DNA of 64,000 nucleotides. Source: Ophioderma brevispina. Taxonomy: Eukaryota; Echinodermata; Ophiuroidea; Amphilepidida; Ophiodermatidae. The notes beneath the pieces are model-generated. The model did no database searches, was not told the DNA's origin, and saw only the letters and a list, made by a program, of their open reading frames with translations. Positions within the stretch are counted from its first letter, which is position 1. Each line of letters opens with the position of its first letter. The stretch covers positions 1-64,000 of the forward strand of contig JAMKCH010084986.1 of NCBI GenBank assembly GCA_023653785.1. Direction: 5' to 3'. A program made the position numbers and the translations under genes. Positions 54,710-64,000 of this stretch are shown here, one piece after another.

Positions 54710-54849
54710 TTCTAAAAACCTTCTGCGAAAAGCAGGCTCTGGCATTGTGAGGCACACGGTGTTTGAAGAGGAAAGAAAGGTGAAGCACATGGCAACATGC
54801 ACTTGTTGTGGCAGAGTGGCCAGGCCTGCAGCATCCCTGGAGTCGGCAG
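54710..54849 (+). CDS. Candidate internal exon, unknown protein
   Basis: Bounded by CCTCCAG and a CAG/GTATCA donor. Forty-six codons are open: SKNLLRKAGSGIVRHTVFEE, then ERKVKHMATCTCCGRV, then ARPAASLESA. The CTCC pair and basic-acidic mix look protein-like, but the pyrimidine tract before the acceptor is poor and I recognise no family. The + strand stop just upstream (TGA at 54691-54695 region) fits an exon edge. Confidence 0.22.
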
Positions 54850-55534
54850 GTATCAGTGATTTTAAATAACAACAAATATTTTAATTCGAAAAATTTGACA
54901 AAGAATGCGATTTTGTAAAGTTTGAAAGATTCTCTTAAAGGAAAATAGTACTGTAAAAGTGATATGCGTTTAAAAGTTAATTTTTCTTATTTTTGGTATT
55001 ACAGTTGCAATAAACCAAGTGTAAAAAAAAAGTTTATAGTGACTAACCAGAAAATACCGAAGATGGTGCAGGTTTGAAAATGGCTGCGCCCATGCTTTTT
55101 TGGGCAGTTGGTCGTTGTATTTCATCGACACGTGGCTCGGTGTATTTCAACATAGCATAAAGACAGCAGTCGGTAGGCCTGGTTGTTGTGTTTAGACGTA
55201 AGCAACTGCTTTCATAAAAGACAGTGGCTGTATGAGGCCCGACAAAGTAAGAGGATAAAGTTTCAATTTAATCAACAGGGTTTGTAGGTCCTACTACGAA
55301 TTCTGCAAAAAATGGTGCCAAGGGGATAAGAGATGAACGTTTTAGATTTTTTTGTTCTTCCAGGATAAGTATTTCAAACTATGAGGCCTTATTTCGTTTA
55401 TTCATTAATCATTATGTATTTTCATTTCATTTAATCATTAAATCAATCTTTTGATCGAATTCGAAACACATAAAACCCCTATGTAGCAAAAAACTAGAAT
55501 TTTTCAGTTGTAAAAGAAGAAGCCCTATCGCAAT
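54850..55534. other. Unassigned; possible short leader frame at 55080
   Basis: ATG at 55080 opens a 26-codon frame MAAPMLFWAVGRCISSTRGS... ending in TAA at 55158-55160. The start is rich in Ala, Arg and Ser like a mitochondrial leader, and AAAATGGCTGCGCC overlaps a YY1-like motif as in some housekeeping gene starts. No donor of good quality ends it, so support is weak. Confidence 0.2.
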
Positions 55535-55553
55535 TCCGGACTGCGCATGCGCC
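55535..55553. promoter_or_regulatory. ETS plus NRF1 motif pair (possible promoter)
   Basis: TTCCGG (an ETS core, CCGGAA on the other strand) is followed at once by CTGCGCATGCGCC, whose GCGCATGCGC core is the NRF1 palindrome. This pair is typical of animal housekeeping promoters. No confident exon is visible within 500 bp on either side. Confidence 0.35.
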
Positions 55554-57829
55554 AGAAGGGCTTGACAACTTAGTTTTGGAGAATAAACATTTTCACCAAC
55601 GATACCGTACTTTGTGTGCTTGTACCGGTGTGCACCCAAGCGTATCAATTGCCTGTATTTCTTGAATATACAATTATTGGTATTGAAGTATTCTCAAGAA
55701 TGTACAACATTACACAGATCGTGTTTTAACTGTGTGAGATTAAAAGTTCTTGTCAATAGGTGGATTTGTTCATGTGTTTGGAACACTGATCTCTACATAC
55801 GGATAGGCACTTTCCACGCGATTTGAATAGTGAGACGATGATTATATAACGGAAGTTGCGCAGAGTCCCTTTTGCTCTACCCATAACTTTCACTCGGTTG
55901 CACAGGTTTCTATGGGATGAGTATACATCATATATGCCTTATAAAAGAGTTACTTTTCTGGCCAATATCTGAATTACATATAGCAGTTATTTAGATCAAG
56001 CAGTTGCAATTTGTATGGTGTATGTTGCCGTTTCTGCCGTAATTAACTGTGAAGAGAAGTAAACGGATGATTTAGGCAATTTTGCGACCGAGTAGTGATG
56101 GGTACCGTCGTCGCCTATACACTGGATACAAGACTGTATGGCACTTGCATTGCCCTGTACAACAGACTATGTGCTCTAAAAAATGCTATAATCCAGGCAT
56201 ACCAATATGGAGCACTAATACTTCTAGTTCACACTAAATTAGTATTTAATTCATGGATTTTTCGCTCTGGGATACATGTAGAAATGGATCCCAATTAGGC
56301 CTAAGGGGTAAGTTGGGCTGTAGTCACTAGACTAGATATAAATCCAAGGTCAAGGAACAAGAAATTTCAGTTCCTTTTCAATTTAAATTGTCCAATTCCA
56401 AGTTGATTTTAAACAATGGTTTTTGTGCCCCCCTCCCCCGGATCACTGAACCACCATAGCCTGCAGTGCATTATCTTTACTTCAAAAGCACGATTTATCC
56501 GATGGGGGGGGGGGGGGGGGGGGTTCATATCAGGGTTTGTTGAGTACCGTGCTCATTTCAGGGGGTTCTGAAATTGGGACCCCTCGAAAAGGATAACAAG
56601 ACAATTTTCAGTGAAAATAAACCCTCTAACGGGAGTCTTGACGGAACGACATTGTTTGTAAATTATACTTAGTCTAGTTTTCAGGGTTTTTTTAAAAAGA
56701 AGGGGACAAATTGCAGTTACAAAATTATACCCCTCTTTATAGTTTTGTATTTGTAAATTTATATATTATTAAAATACTAAGTAAATAGCCAATTTTATAC
56801 AAAAAAATACACTACTTTATCTTATTGTTTGGGGTTTATTTGCTGATATGTTGATCCATGGTTAACAGTTTCAGATTTATCATTGATGAACCAGTCACAA
56901 TCACAAGCTGGATTATTTCCCGATATGATATGTGTAAGTATTAACCCTAGAGGTTGTCCCGCATGGGCAGCTATAGTCGTCTTTTTTTGGGAACCGCATT
57001 GGTCCCCGACCAAGATTCAAGAAGACACAGGAATTTATTCCAATTTTTTAAAATAGAAAGTGCTGCCCCTGTTAAAAAAGAGTACGAGGTCATTTCCAGA
57101 AAGCTCGGGGCGGGGGGGGGGGGTAGGTAACCACCCCCTGATGATTTTCCTTTTTTACACATCACGTTCATATACAATTTGGTCTACCACAAGAGAGCTT
57201 TGCGTTTTTCTATTGCAATTTGGTATCAAATAAGTACCAAATTCCCCAATATGAACATAAGTAAGTCGTGTTTTTGGTGTAAAGTAAGTGAAATACAGGA
57301 TTATAGGTGAGGGTGGGTTGGTTAAAGCGGGAAAAAATCTTGACGGAGGATTAATAATATCCTAATATATCTGGATGCTAGTAGTCAAAGCACTTAGGCC
57401 TTCTCCAGGAATAATGTTGTGGCTTGAAAAAACCTGAAATATGGAATTATTGTAAGACTTTTAAAATATTTTGAATATTATTTTGTTCCAACATACCCAC
57501 CTATACTCGAAAAAATCAAACCAATAATTGACAACCTTGACCTATCACGTGCAATTAATCGCCTAATTCTGTCCCATTTCCGTAGTTTCCCTATTCAGTG
57601 TCGTGCACGGATAGGGTTCTTGGTAGAGCAAAAGGGCCGCAGTGTTGCAACTTTTGGTTTCCTCACGTTCGAGCGGCAGATCGCCTTATCCAGTGTCTGT
57701 TGTATGGAATCAGTGGTTGTGAAACAATAAGGCGAATGCAAGGATTGCCAAATCGGCAACCTTTAACCCCAGGACATGCCAATGCACGACGTTACCGTGC
57801 GGGTTAGCTCCAGGCAGAGGGTGATTGAG
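55554..57829. other. No confident gene; poly-G tracts
   Basis: A G20 run lies at 56504-56523, with G-rich runs at 57111-57123 and C-rich DNA at 56431-56439. The frame at 56095-56298 is open for 67 codons but unrecognised. CACGTG lies at 57548. No RNA gene was seen. Confidence 0.4.
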
Positions 57830-57965
57830 TCAACCCATGGAAATGCACCAGTTTTAGGAATTTCACCTCAATAGGGTCATGTGACTCACAAAAATCCTAT
57901 TCTCACCATATAAAAACTCCCCAGACTTTTTTGTCATTTTAGCCCACAAAGTGTTAGTACATAGG
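57830..57965. repeat. Dispersed repeat, inverted relative to 39060-39190
   Basis: Contains AATGCACCAGTTTTAGG, CACCTCAATAGGGTCATGTG, AAAATCCTATT and TTAGCCCACAAAG, the complement of the 39 kb copy in reverse order. Confidence 0.65.
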
Positions 57966-58113
57966 GATTTTTAGCATGATTATGAAATGTCCTATGGTTA
58001 TTAATGTTGAACACTTACGGTACGGGACAGTGTTATACATTTACAGTAGTAGGCACTTGCAAAGGTATTATGGGATTGAATTCAAAAGCACCCTTAGCCT
58101 CAAGGGCAATTTG

Positions 58114-59145
58114 TACACAGATCGAATCGTGGTTGAGATCATAATATAATCCTTAACCACAGACGATAGGTAATTGGATTGCGTTGTGACCGTGTACACA
58201 TAAAATTACATACCTGATTTTACCTGGTTGCTGGACTGTTCCTTCTTCAAAGTAGAGTCATTATTACCAAATCACGTAAACACAATGTTAACTTTCACAA
58301 CGTTTCACGAAGATTCAAAAATTGAAAGGTCGAATTTGAAAAAAAAGAAAGTAAACTTGATCGTTTCACTCAAGACTACTCAGTATTTGTGAATAAACAC
58401 GCTTTAACACAAATGCCCCGAGGTCATTTTAACATCCCCTGCTATTGGGAAATCCTTGGCTTGTGAAACTTCAACAAATTGGTGAATGAAATAGGACGTG
58501 TTTTCATCATAAAAGGACCATGAAAATTTGTAAATGGTTAATAGCCATTCATATTTTATTAATTTTCAATTAAAAAATGATTGTTAAATAGATAAGAAAG
58601 AATTATTTTTTATTTGCGTAGAGTTTGATGTGAAGCAGCCATTTGGTTATAGCCTGATTGACACGAGGCTCACTAGTCTGCGCGGGTTTATCCGATACAC
58701 CTTGGAAAAATATCATGGTCAATTAACCTGTACGGCGCTCAGTATGTTGTGTAAAGGAACATGGTGAATTTCGGATTATGTGCAATCACGAAAAACTGCA
58801 TTAGTCTCCCTGGTTGTAAAAACGGAGTTGGTGGTCACTGCTATTATTTATTACATGTGAATTTATATTCAACATTTGTCCAGTGACAATTGATGTTGGA
58901 AAACTGAGTGAAAAATTTGCGGTTTATGGAGATTTGATTCCAAAGGTTGGTATGTGTAATTAGTTTCATGAACAATGTTAACCATGCATTTGGCATTTAA
59001 AACGACATGGAAATAACTAAATTTGAACGGGTTTTTAGAGCACGATTAATTTTGTAATAAGGGAAACGTCAACACGGTCACGCAATCCAATTACCTATCG
59101 TCGGTGGTTGAGGCTTATATTATTAACCACAGATTGATCTGTGTA
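58114..59145. mobile_element. 1032 bp element, ~95 bp inverted repeats, 9 bp target duplication
   Basis: The left end TACACAGATCGAATCGTGG faces CCACAGATTGATCTGTGTA at the right. The arms (58114-58205 and 59050-59145) share CGATAGGTAATTGGATTGCG and its complement exactly. The perfect 9 bp direct repeat GGCAATTTG flanks the element (58105-58113, 59146-59154). There is no transposase frame; the AT-rich core reaches its maximum near 58540-58620. Nine-base duplication and long arms fit a Mutator-like non-autonomous element. Confidence 0.9.
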
Positions 59146-59154
59146 GGCAATTTG

Positions 59155-59763
59155 TACATTATTTCCAATTTTACATTAGTTCTACACCAATTTATTATGG
59201 ACCCTATCATCAAGAGAAAATGATTACTGCATGTCCATAGCCAATTACAGATTTACTACAACCATTGCCAAATTTAAATTACGATTGTTCCCTATAGACC
59301 TATAGGGCCCTTGTACGGAAGGTAAATAGATGGAATGGACTTTTGTTTGCCCTCCAGATCATCCAAGGATGCGAGGAATACAAATGAGATGCACCGGTGG
59401 TTCACAGCACAATGGAACATTTCAGTATTTTACAAGTGATTTCCTTGGTATTCTCTGCATGCTTGGGTTGATCTGGAGGGGCAGAGTCCACCTTGGACCG
59501 AAAGATAAACTATTGACTGCGATGCAAAGTGTACTATAGGGCTACGGGACAATTCTGTTTTCAAGATGGAAGATGAGCAATTTCGATGGTAGTAGTAGAC
59601 TAAACACTTACAAACATCGTCCATGAGGGTCTACTGCAAATTTCAAACCTTATCTGAGCATGCGCATCCATTTATAGCAAAGGTCATCACGAGGTAACCA
59701 CGGGCATAATAATGAGCTTGGGTAAGCGGCCGTGTGCATAACTGACACCGCGGCAGCGGCGGC
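59155..59763. other. No repeat seen; possible 5' flank of the next item
   Basis: Unique-looking sequence. GC content rises from about 59700 (AAGCGGCCGTG, CACCGCGGCAGCGGCGGC) to the ATG at 59764. The frame at 59330-59539 is unrecognised. Confidence 0.35.
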
Positions 59764-59821
59764 ATGGCTGCTTTCTCGTCACTAGTGTTCGACCATCTGT
59801 GCAGCATGCAAGGTTGTAGTT
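59764..59821 (+). CDS. Candidate first coding exon
   Basis: ATG in strong context (GGCGGCATGG) after a GC-rich CACCGCGGCAGCGGCGGC leader. It encodes MAAFSSLVFDHLCSMQGCS and meets a consensus donor GTAAGT (59822-59827) in phase 1. The downstream intron would open directly into a dispersed repeat. I do not recognise the protein and no second exon is identified. The leader composition is the main support. Confidence 0.3.
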
Positions 59822-59828
59822 GTAAGTA

Positions 59829-59975
59829 TGGGTCCGGGCAGCAATCCGCGTTTGGAAAACCCGATTTCCGTGCGTGATTTTCGGTAAATCCGCGTTTTTC
59901 CGCACACCAAAAAATCAGTATTTTCCGCGCCAAATCCACGCTGAAAATGTGCCGAATCGGCGTAATAACGCACCT
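59829..59975. repeat. GGGTCCGGG...TCCGCG dispersed repeat, forward copy
   Basis: Begins GGGTCCGGGCAGCAATCCGC and holds several TTTCCG / AATCCGCG motifs. The reverse complement of 61690-61816 begins GGGTCCGGGAGAATCCGCG and has the same motifs in order, so the two are inverted copies about 1.9 kb apart. Confidence 0.65.
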
Positions 59976-60275
59976 AAAGGGTCCTGGTAGACAACCATAT
60001 CCATGCTACATAAGTGTAAATAAATAAATAAATCGTTCATGTTGATGAAAATATGGAAAACTGTCGCCTATATTCCGTGATCCCAGCCGATAATTCCCTA
60101 CGCGACCTCTTTAAAACTATGAACAAAAGACCCCAAATATGCCGCAAGATTGCCAATAATATCAGCAGTGAATATATCCAGGCAATTGTTTAGCGCTTAT
60201 GTTCTTTACCAATACAAGCGGCTAGGAGCCGACCAGGTAACCTTGTCAATCAAGTAGTCTTCTTTTGTTGATCCA
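59976..60275. other. No recognisable feature
   Basis: An AAATAAATAAATAAAT microsatellite lies at 60018. Nothing else is assigned. Confidence 0.4.
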
Positions 60276-60524
60276 ATGACATCATACATTTACTCCCAGG
60301 TCCCAATCGATTCACCACAATCAACATCTTCAAGTCTGTTTGGTTTACACTATTTGCAGCGCGATGAATTGAGCTATGTACAGATCAATGACATGTACGT
60401 CGATAGATTTTTGCAGAACAATATAAACGTTTTTGACAAACTGGAGCCAAGTTGTAAAGCGTGCAGCTACAAATTTGATAGAATACCATATACCATATCA
60501 AAAGGTGGAAGAAAAATAATTTGA
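60276..60524 (+). CDS. 82-codon open frame, unknown protein
   Basis: Reads MTSYIYSQVPIDSPQSTSSS, then LFGLHYLQRDELSYVQINDM, then YVDRFLQNNINVFDKLEPSC, then KACSYKFDRIPYTISKGGR to a TGA stop. Composition is well balanced and CxxC (CKAC) is present, so it is more protein-like than most frames here. It could be an exon fragment, a small gene or chance. No splice partner or homology is known to me. Confidence 0.25.
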   Translation: MTSYIYSQVPIDSPQSTSSSLFGLHYLQRDELSYVQINDMYVDRFLQNNINVFDKLEPSCKACSYKFDRIPYTISKGGRKII

Positions 60525-61689
60525 TGATTAATACTTCATTTTGAAATTGAAAGAACAACTCTCGCCGAAGCAATTGTTAAGCGCTTAAAATTTGTTCTTT
60601 CCCGATTGAGTATTTACAATAAAGCAACTACGGTACCTTACCCCATTAATTAAATGGATCAATCCAAACATTTCCAGTAAACAACAGTTCCATTCATATG
60701 TTAATCGGGGGGGTGACAATTGCAAGTAAACAAGAATAAACAACGATAATTAAGTCCGGATTATTTTATAAAAAATAATTTATGAATAACAAACCTAGAT
60801 TTGAAGTCCAAATAAAGTCATCGTGTGTTTGAATTGTTAGAATGTGTCATTTATCATGAAATAATCGTAATGGCCGTCTGCTTGCAGCTACATTCGCACG
60901 TGGCCTGGTGGCGAAATTTGATACAATGAAAGCTAAATAAACAGTGAATTATTTAGAATCTTAACTGGTATTGCAAATTTGCGGTCAGAAATTACATGTG
61001 GGTGATCAATTTATCATGTTTATACGTGTGGTCATGAGCTGAAAGATCTTATGGAATTTTCCGTTCTTGGGGAATTTCCCGTTCTTTTGCAATCAGCTCA
61101 GGGGTGAACCTCGCGGTGATCGAAGCAAATACATTTCAGCTCATCGCTCATGCTCAAGAATCATCACCTGTTCAACCGTGACTCGATCGCTGCATATATA
61201 CATTTCGTAAGGGTGCGGCTTGTTTATTTATTATCGGTTTGTTTTAATTGTGTTCGTCCAACTTTTGATCATGTTGCTGCCCGCCCATGCGTTACTTGTG
61301 ATTCTTAAAACTTCCTAGAGACCGCGCACAAGTTTTGACTTTGGAACACCCGCGATGCATGAAGACACACGAGTACCGTCAGGGATATGCAATCAAGTAA
61401 GTGTGCACTCAAGGATGAATAATTGACGGCCCATTATGATCGCTGTTACAACTGTGTGCCTTTCATCTCTTAACGACATATCCATAGGTGGTCTACTACA
61501 ATACCCAAGTAACAAAGAGAGCAATTGGATCGTGCTTACATCGCGGTACTAATGCAACCCTGATCATGATAATCGGAGTTGCATTCGACCGCCTTGCTGC
61601 GATCATTAAATTATCAACGTGCCGACCAAATCAATTTTCTTGCCAATCACATTTTGATCGTTAAGAAAAACAGTCGGGCAAGAAGATCA
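60525..61689. other. No recognisable feature
   Basis: Mixed composition without repeats matching elsewhere. TTTTCCGTTCTTGGGGAA and TTTCCCGTTCTTTTGC at 61055-61090 are a small local repeat. No exon or RNA gene was found. Confidence 0.4.
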
Positions 61690-61816
61690 ATGATCTTTAC
61701 TGGGAGAAAAAATACGAAATCCGCCGTTTTCCGTGCGAAAACGGAAATCCGCGCGGAAAGGCAAAATCCGCGCATAACATGTCATTTTCCGCGATCGCGG
61801 ATTCTCCCGGACCCTA
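61690..61816. repeat. GGGTCCGGG...TCCGCG dispersed repeat, inverted copy
   Basis: Inverted partner of 59829-59975. It carries AAATCCGCCGTTTTCCGTG, AAATCCGCGCGG, CCGCGATCGCGG and ends CTCCCGGACCC. The internal CCGCGATCGCGG is a perfect 12 bp palindrome. Confidence 0.65.
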
Positions 61817-62328
61817 TTTGTAAGCATGCAAGGTGGTAAAGGAAGTCACATCACATTGACCCTATAACATTTACGATTATCATCATATTTTCTTTAATAA
61901 CACTTTAAACTTCATTAACAACAACTTGGTTACCCCCGGCCCTGGAAGGTAGGCCGTATCAACAAATGCGAAATATCAGTGACAAAATCGCATTGGTAAA
62001 TCTATGCATATTGATCACGCGGCAGCCTGTACTGATCCGAGGCTGGTCAAATTATGCACCAAATTGATGCTGAGACTGTCAAGTTTACCAAAAAAACTCT
62101 AAAATTCCACCAAATAAACTCCAATAAAATACACCAATCAAAGAAAGAGGGGCATTTTACTCACCAAAAACAAGCAAGTTGGTCAGATTTGAAGCAAACT
62201 CGTACCAAACGGCGACACAAAAATGTAGGTACTGCGTTCACTTGGGCGAAACAAGTACCGATATTGCGACATAATAAAAGCAATTTGATGCATTGAAAGT
62301 AGAGCTATCGATTAAATGACGTTATGAT
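61817..62328. other. No recognisable feature
   Basis: The frame at 62054-62296 is Lys/Gln/Thr-rich and unrecognised; it is interrupted at no clear exon border. Nothing else is assigned. Confidence 0.35.
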
Positions 62329-62470
62329 TGGTCACATGATGTTTTTAACCAATAAGAAGCTTTAAAACGAGGGAAATCCCCTATCAATACATCGACTTTG
62401 GAATTTCTTGTAAACAGGTCTGACGTCACGTAATGAGGCGAACAGCGCCACTACATTGCTATTTGCATAA
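62329..62470. promoter_or_regulatory. Cluster of CCAAT, CRE and octamer motifs
   Basis: GATTGG (62328-62333), CCAAT (62349-62353), TGACGTCA (62421-62428) and ATTTGCAT (62461-62468) lie within 140 bp. Each is a known factor motif (NF-Y, CREB/ATF, POU). No exon is evident downstream within 300 bp, so a promoter or enhancer is only possible. Confidence 0.3.
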
Positions 62471-63780
62471 ATTATGTCTACGAAATCGGCGTACGATGTT
62501 TGTAAGTGCTAAAAGTACAGGCAATTATGCAGTTTAGGACTCCCCAATAGTTTACTGGTTAAATACTAATTAAATTGCCCCCAAATCGATCCACTCACCT
62601 TCAGAAAACCTATCCAACGACTGCTTTAAACATTTTTGTTTTAAAATAGTCCCCAAATTGAGAAAAAATCATCAAAATATTCACTTTCCGGCTGGTGATA
62701 AGCAGGCCAGACACTCCCAATAAGGCTTGCATCACATAGCCTTGAGCATGCATATTTCACTCACAAAATAGTATTTTTTTTTATTTTTGAGGCAATCACA
62801 GAATATCATAGGCCTAAACTAAGTTATGGGCCTTATTATAGATATGTTTGTAGTGCTTTCGAATTTACTCTCTTCCAAGTTCCATGGTTGAATTTAGGGA
62901 AAGCATGGATTTGCAGTAGATTGTAGTTTATTGATTTTTTTAGATTTTGTTGGTAATTTTTCAGGGCAGAAATGTACAAATTTTGGGTGATTTAAACAGT
63001 TCTTTACCCAGTTTGTTTTGTTTTAACCTCTCTAGTGTTGTACCCAATAATTTCCTTCATTTTTCAAGCCCTACCTTCTTTTTCTAAGAATGACCTTATT
63101 CAAGAGTGTTCACGGGAGCTATATAACCTCGCCTTGTTGCTTTTGATAAATTAGCAAAATTCCATCCCCCATTATAATTTATATAGGGTTTGGGCCCTAA
63201 ACTATACGCCATTTATTTAGGCTACTTTACCCTAATTTGTATACATTGTATATTGTGTTTATCAGCTTTGCAAGCCGTAAAGTGCGATATGTGAACAGTA
63301 GGCCTATAGAAGTACATGTCATTGTGGTTTGGATTTTCATTTTCGTACACCGAGATGCAATGGAAGTCACTGTGACTAGTGTATGTGTATGTACATGTGA
63401 GGGACCCCTCTTTCTCACCTATACCCAGTCCCAGTCCTTCAAATCAGCTAAAGGGTTTGGTAAAAACGATCTGTTTACGTGCAGAATGTTTGCGATATTG
63501 TTTAAATCGTTTCCGAACTTCTTCGATTTCACTTGGTTTTAGCATAACGCCAAGTTGTGCGGCAGAATAAACCATGACTGCCATGTCAGACATGATGCTG
63601 CAGTTCAGACTCTTCTTCCCAGGCCCCGCACACGTAGGTAGTCTTTACATGTTTTAAAGCTTTTACTGACCCCAATTGAATTTAATCTAAGGTTAAAGTG
63701 TCCTTGCTTCCATCTCCTTCCATCTATCAAATGCAAAAACAAAACAATTGAGCAAATTATATCGTTTATAAAGCTCAAAA
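62471..63780. other. No confident feature
   Basis: AT-rich DNA. The + frames at 63237-63542 and 63379-63570 overlap one another and are unrecognised. ATG at 63572 opens a 27-codon frame (MTAMSDMMLQFRLFFPGP...) that stops at 63653-63655 without a good donor. Confidence 0.35.
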
Positions 63781-63862
63781 CACACGCAAATTACTACGTG
63801 AAGTATAGCGTTGCCAAGGACGACCAGTGTTGTTTATCTCAAGTGACCTTTGACATACACGC

Positions 63863-63872
63863 GTCACGTGAC
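63863..63872. promoter_or_regulatory. GTCACGTGAC palindrome (E-box / CLEAR-type)
   Basis: GTCACGTGAC is a perfect 10 bp palindrome equal to the CLEAR/USF-type E-box recognised by MiT/TFE and USF factors. It lies 33 bp before the ATG at 63905. TGACCTTTGACA (a near-DR1) lies just upstream at 63844-63855. Together they make a promoter plausible. Confidence 0.5.
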
Positions 63873-63904
63873 TATTTCTGAAATTGCGAAAGGGCTTATT
63901 TAAC

Positions 63905-64000
63905 ATGGACATGGACTTAGGAACAACCAGACACCCTGCCGTTGGTGGCGACAGCTCTATTTCAACTTGCAGGGGGGAAGGACGTATGTTTGGCAACTTT
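63905..64000 (+). CDS. Candidate N-terminal exon running off the window
   Basis: ATG at 63905 opens a frame that stays open for 32 codons to the window end: MDMDLGTTRHPAVGGDSSIS, then TCRGEGRMFGNF. The start context (TTAACATGG) is acceptable and a promoter-like palindrome lies just upstream. I do not recognise the protein. A longer upstream start in this frame is not seen. The gene would continue beyond 64000. Confidence 0.35.
   Translation, partial: MDMDLGTTRHPAVGGDSSISTCRGEGRMFGNF

Noticed and set aside
1..64000. Bacterial or viral operon content
   Set aside because: No dense same-strand frames, ribosome binding sites or viral hallmark genes; splice signals, LINEs and JMJD7 point to an animal nuclear genome.

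Overview
This window looks like gene-poor, repeat-rich nuclear DNA of an animal. It is AT-rich and intron/repeat dominated. It carries decayed LINEs of two kinds, many inverted-repeat (MITE/foldback-like) elements, TGACC-rich satellites, and one clear exon of the animal gene JMJD7 with splice sites. There is no operon structure, rRNA, tRNA or CRISPR array. The repeat style suggests a marine invertebrate, possibly a deuterostome such as an echinoderm or hemichordate, but that is an impression and not a proven assignment.

Region 1 (1-21170) is a degenerate array of a 3.2-4.1 kb repeat unit, here called U and divided into blocks b1-b10. Nearly complete units run 6130-10195, 10215-13865 and 13870-17080. 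Partial pieces lie at 1-1345, 5345-6125, 18235-18995, 19590-19875 and 20400-20452. A second module (blocks Q and R) is interleaved at 17085-18230 and 19880-21170. Blocks b5-b10 and Q hold remnants of + strand reading frames. Block b3 is a short-period repeat that reads as an acidic repeat protein on the minus strand. I do not recognise these proteins. Four inverted-repeat elements sit inside U or Q, and their empty sites can be read in sister copies: 7559-7717, 14071-14226, 17729-17901 and 18996-19583. The last carries RFX X-box palindromes.

Region 2 (21740-25720) holds LINE remnants: an I-like reverse transcriptase plus RNase H on the + strand and a CR1/L2-like RT on the - strand, meeting tail to tail. 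A 660 bp segment across that junction is duplicated with about four mismatches.

Region 3 (26200-31480) contains the JMJD7 exon (26321-26586, -), an 802 bp element with a perfect 9 bp target duplication, and a 152 bp tandem repeat carrying perfect DR1 nuclear-receptor half-site pairs.

Region 4 (31480-46470) is dominated by large palindromes: 31482-33212 with a partial third copy at 36150-37186, 41270-42712, 42887-43894, and a small TA-flanked MITE at 46268-46463.

Region 5 (46470-64000) has an L2-like LINE (49190-50360, -), a roughly 47-50 bp minisatellite, a 1032 bp element with a perfect 9 bp target duplication (58114-59145), several weak exon candidates, and a possible gene start at 63905 running off the end behind a GTCACGTGAC palindrome. 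Most of the rest is featureless to the eye.

All similarities were judged by eye without alignment or database tools, so boundaries of repeats are approximate (about 10-30 bp) unless a target duplication fixes them.
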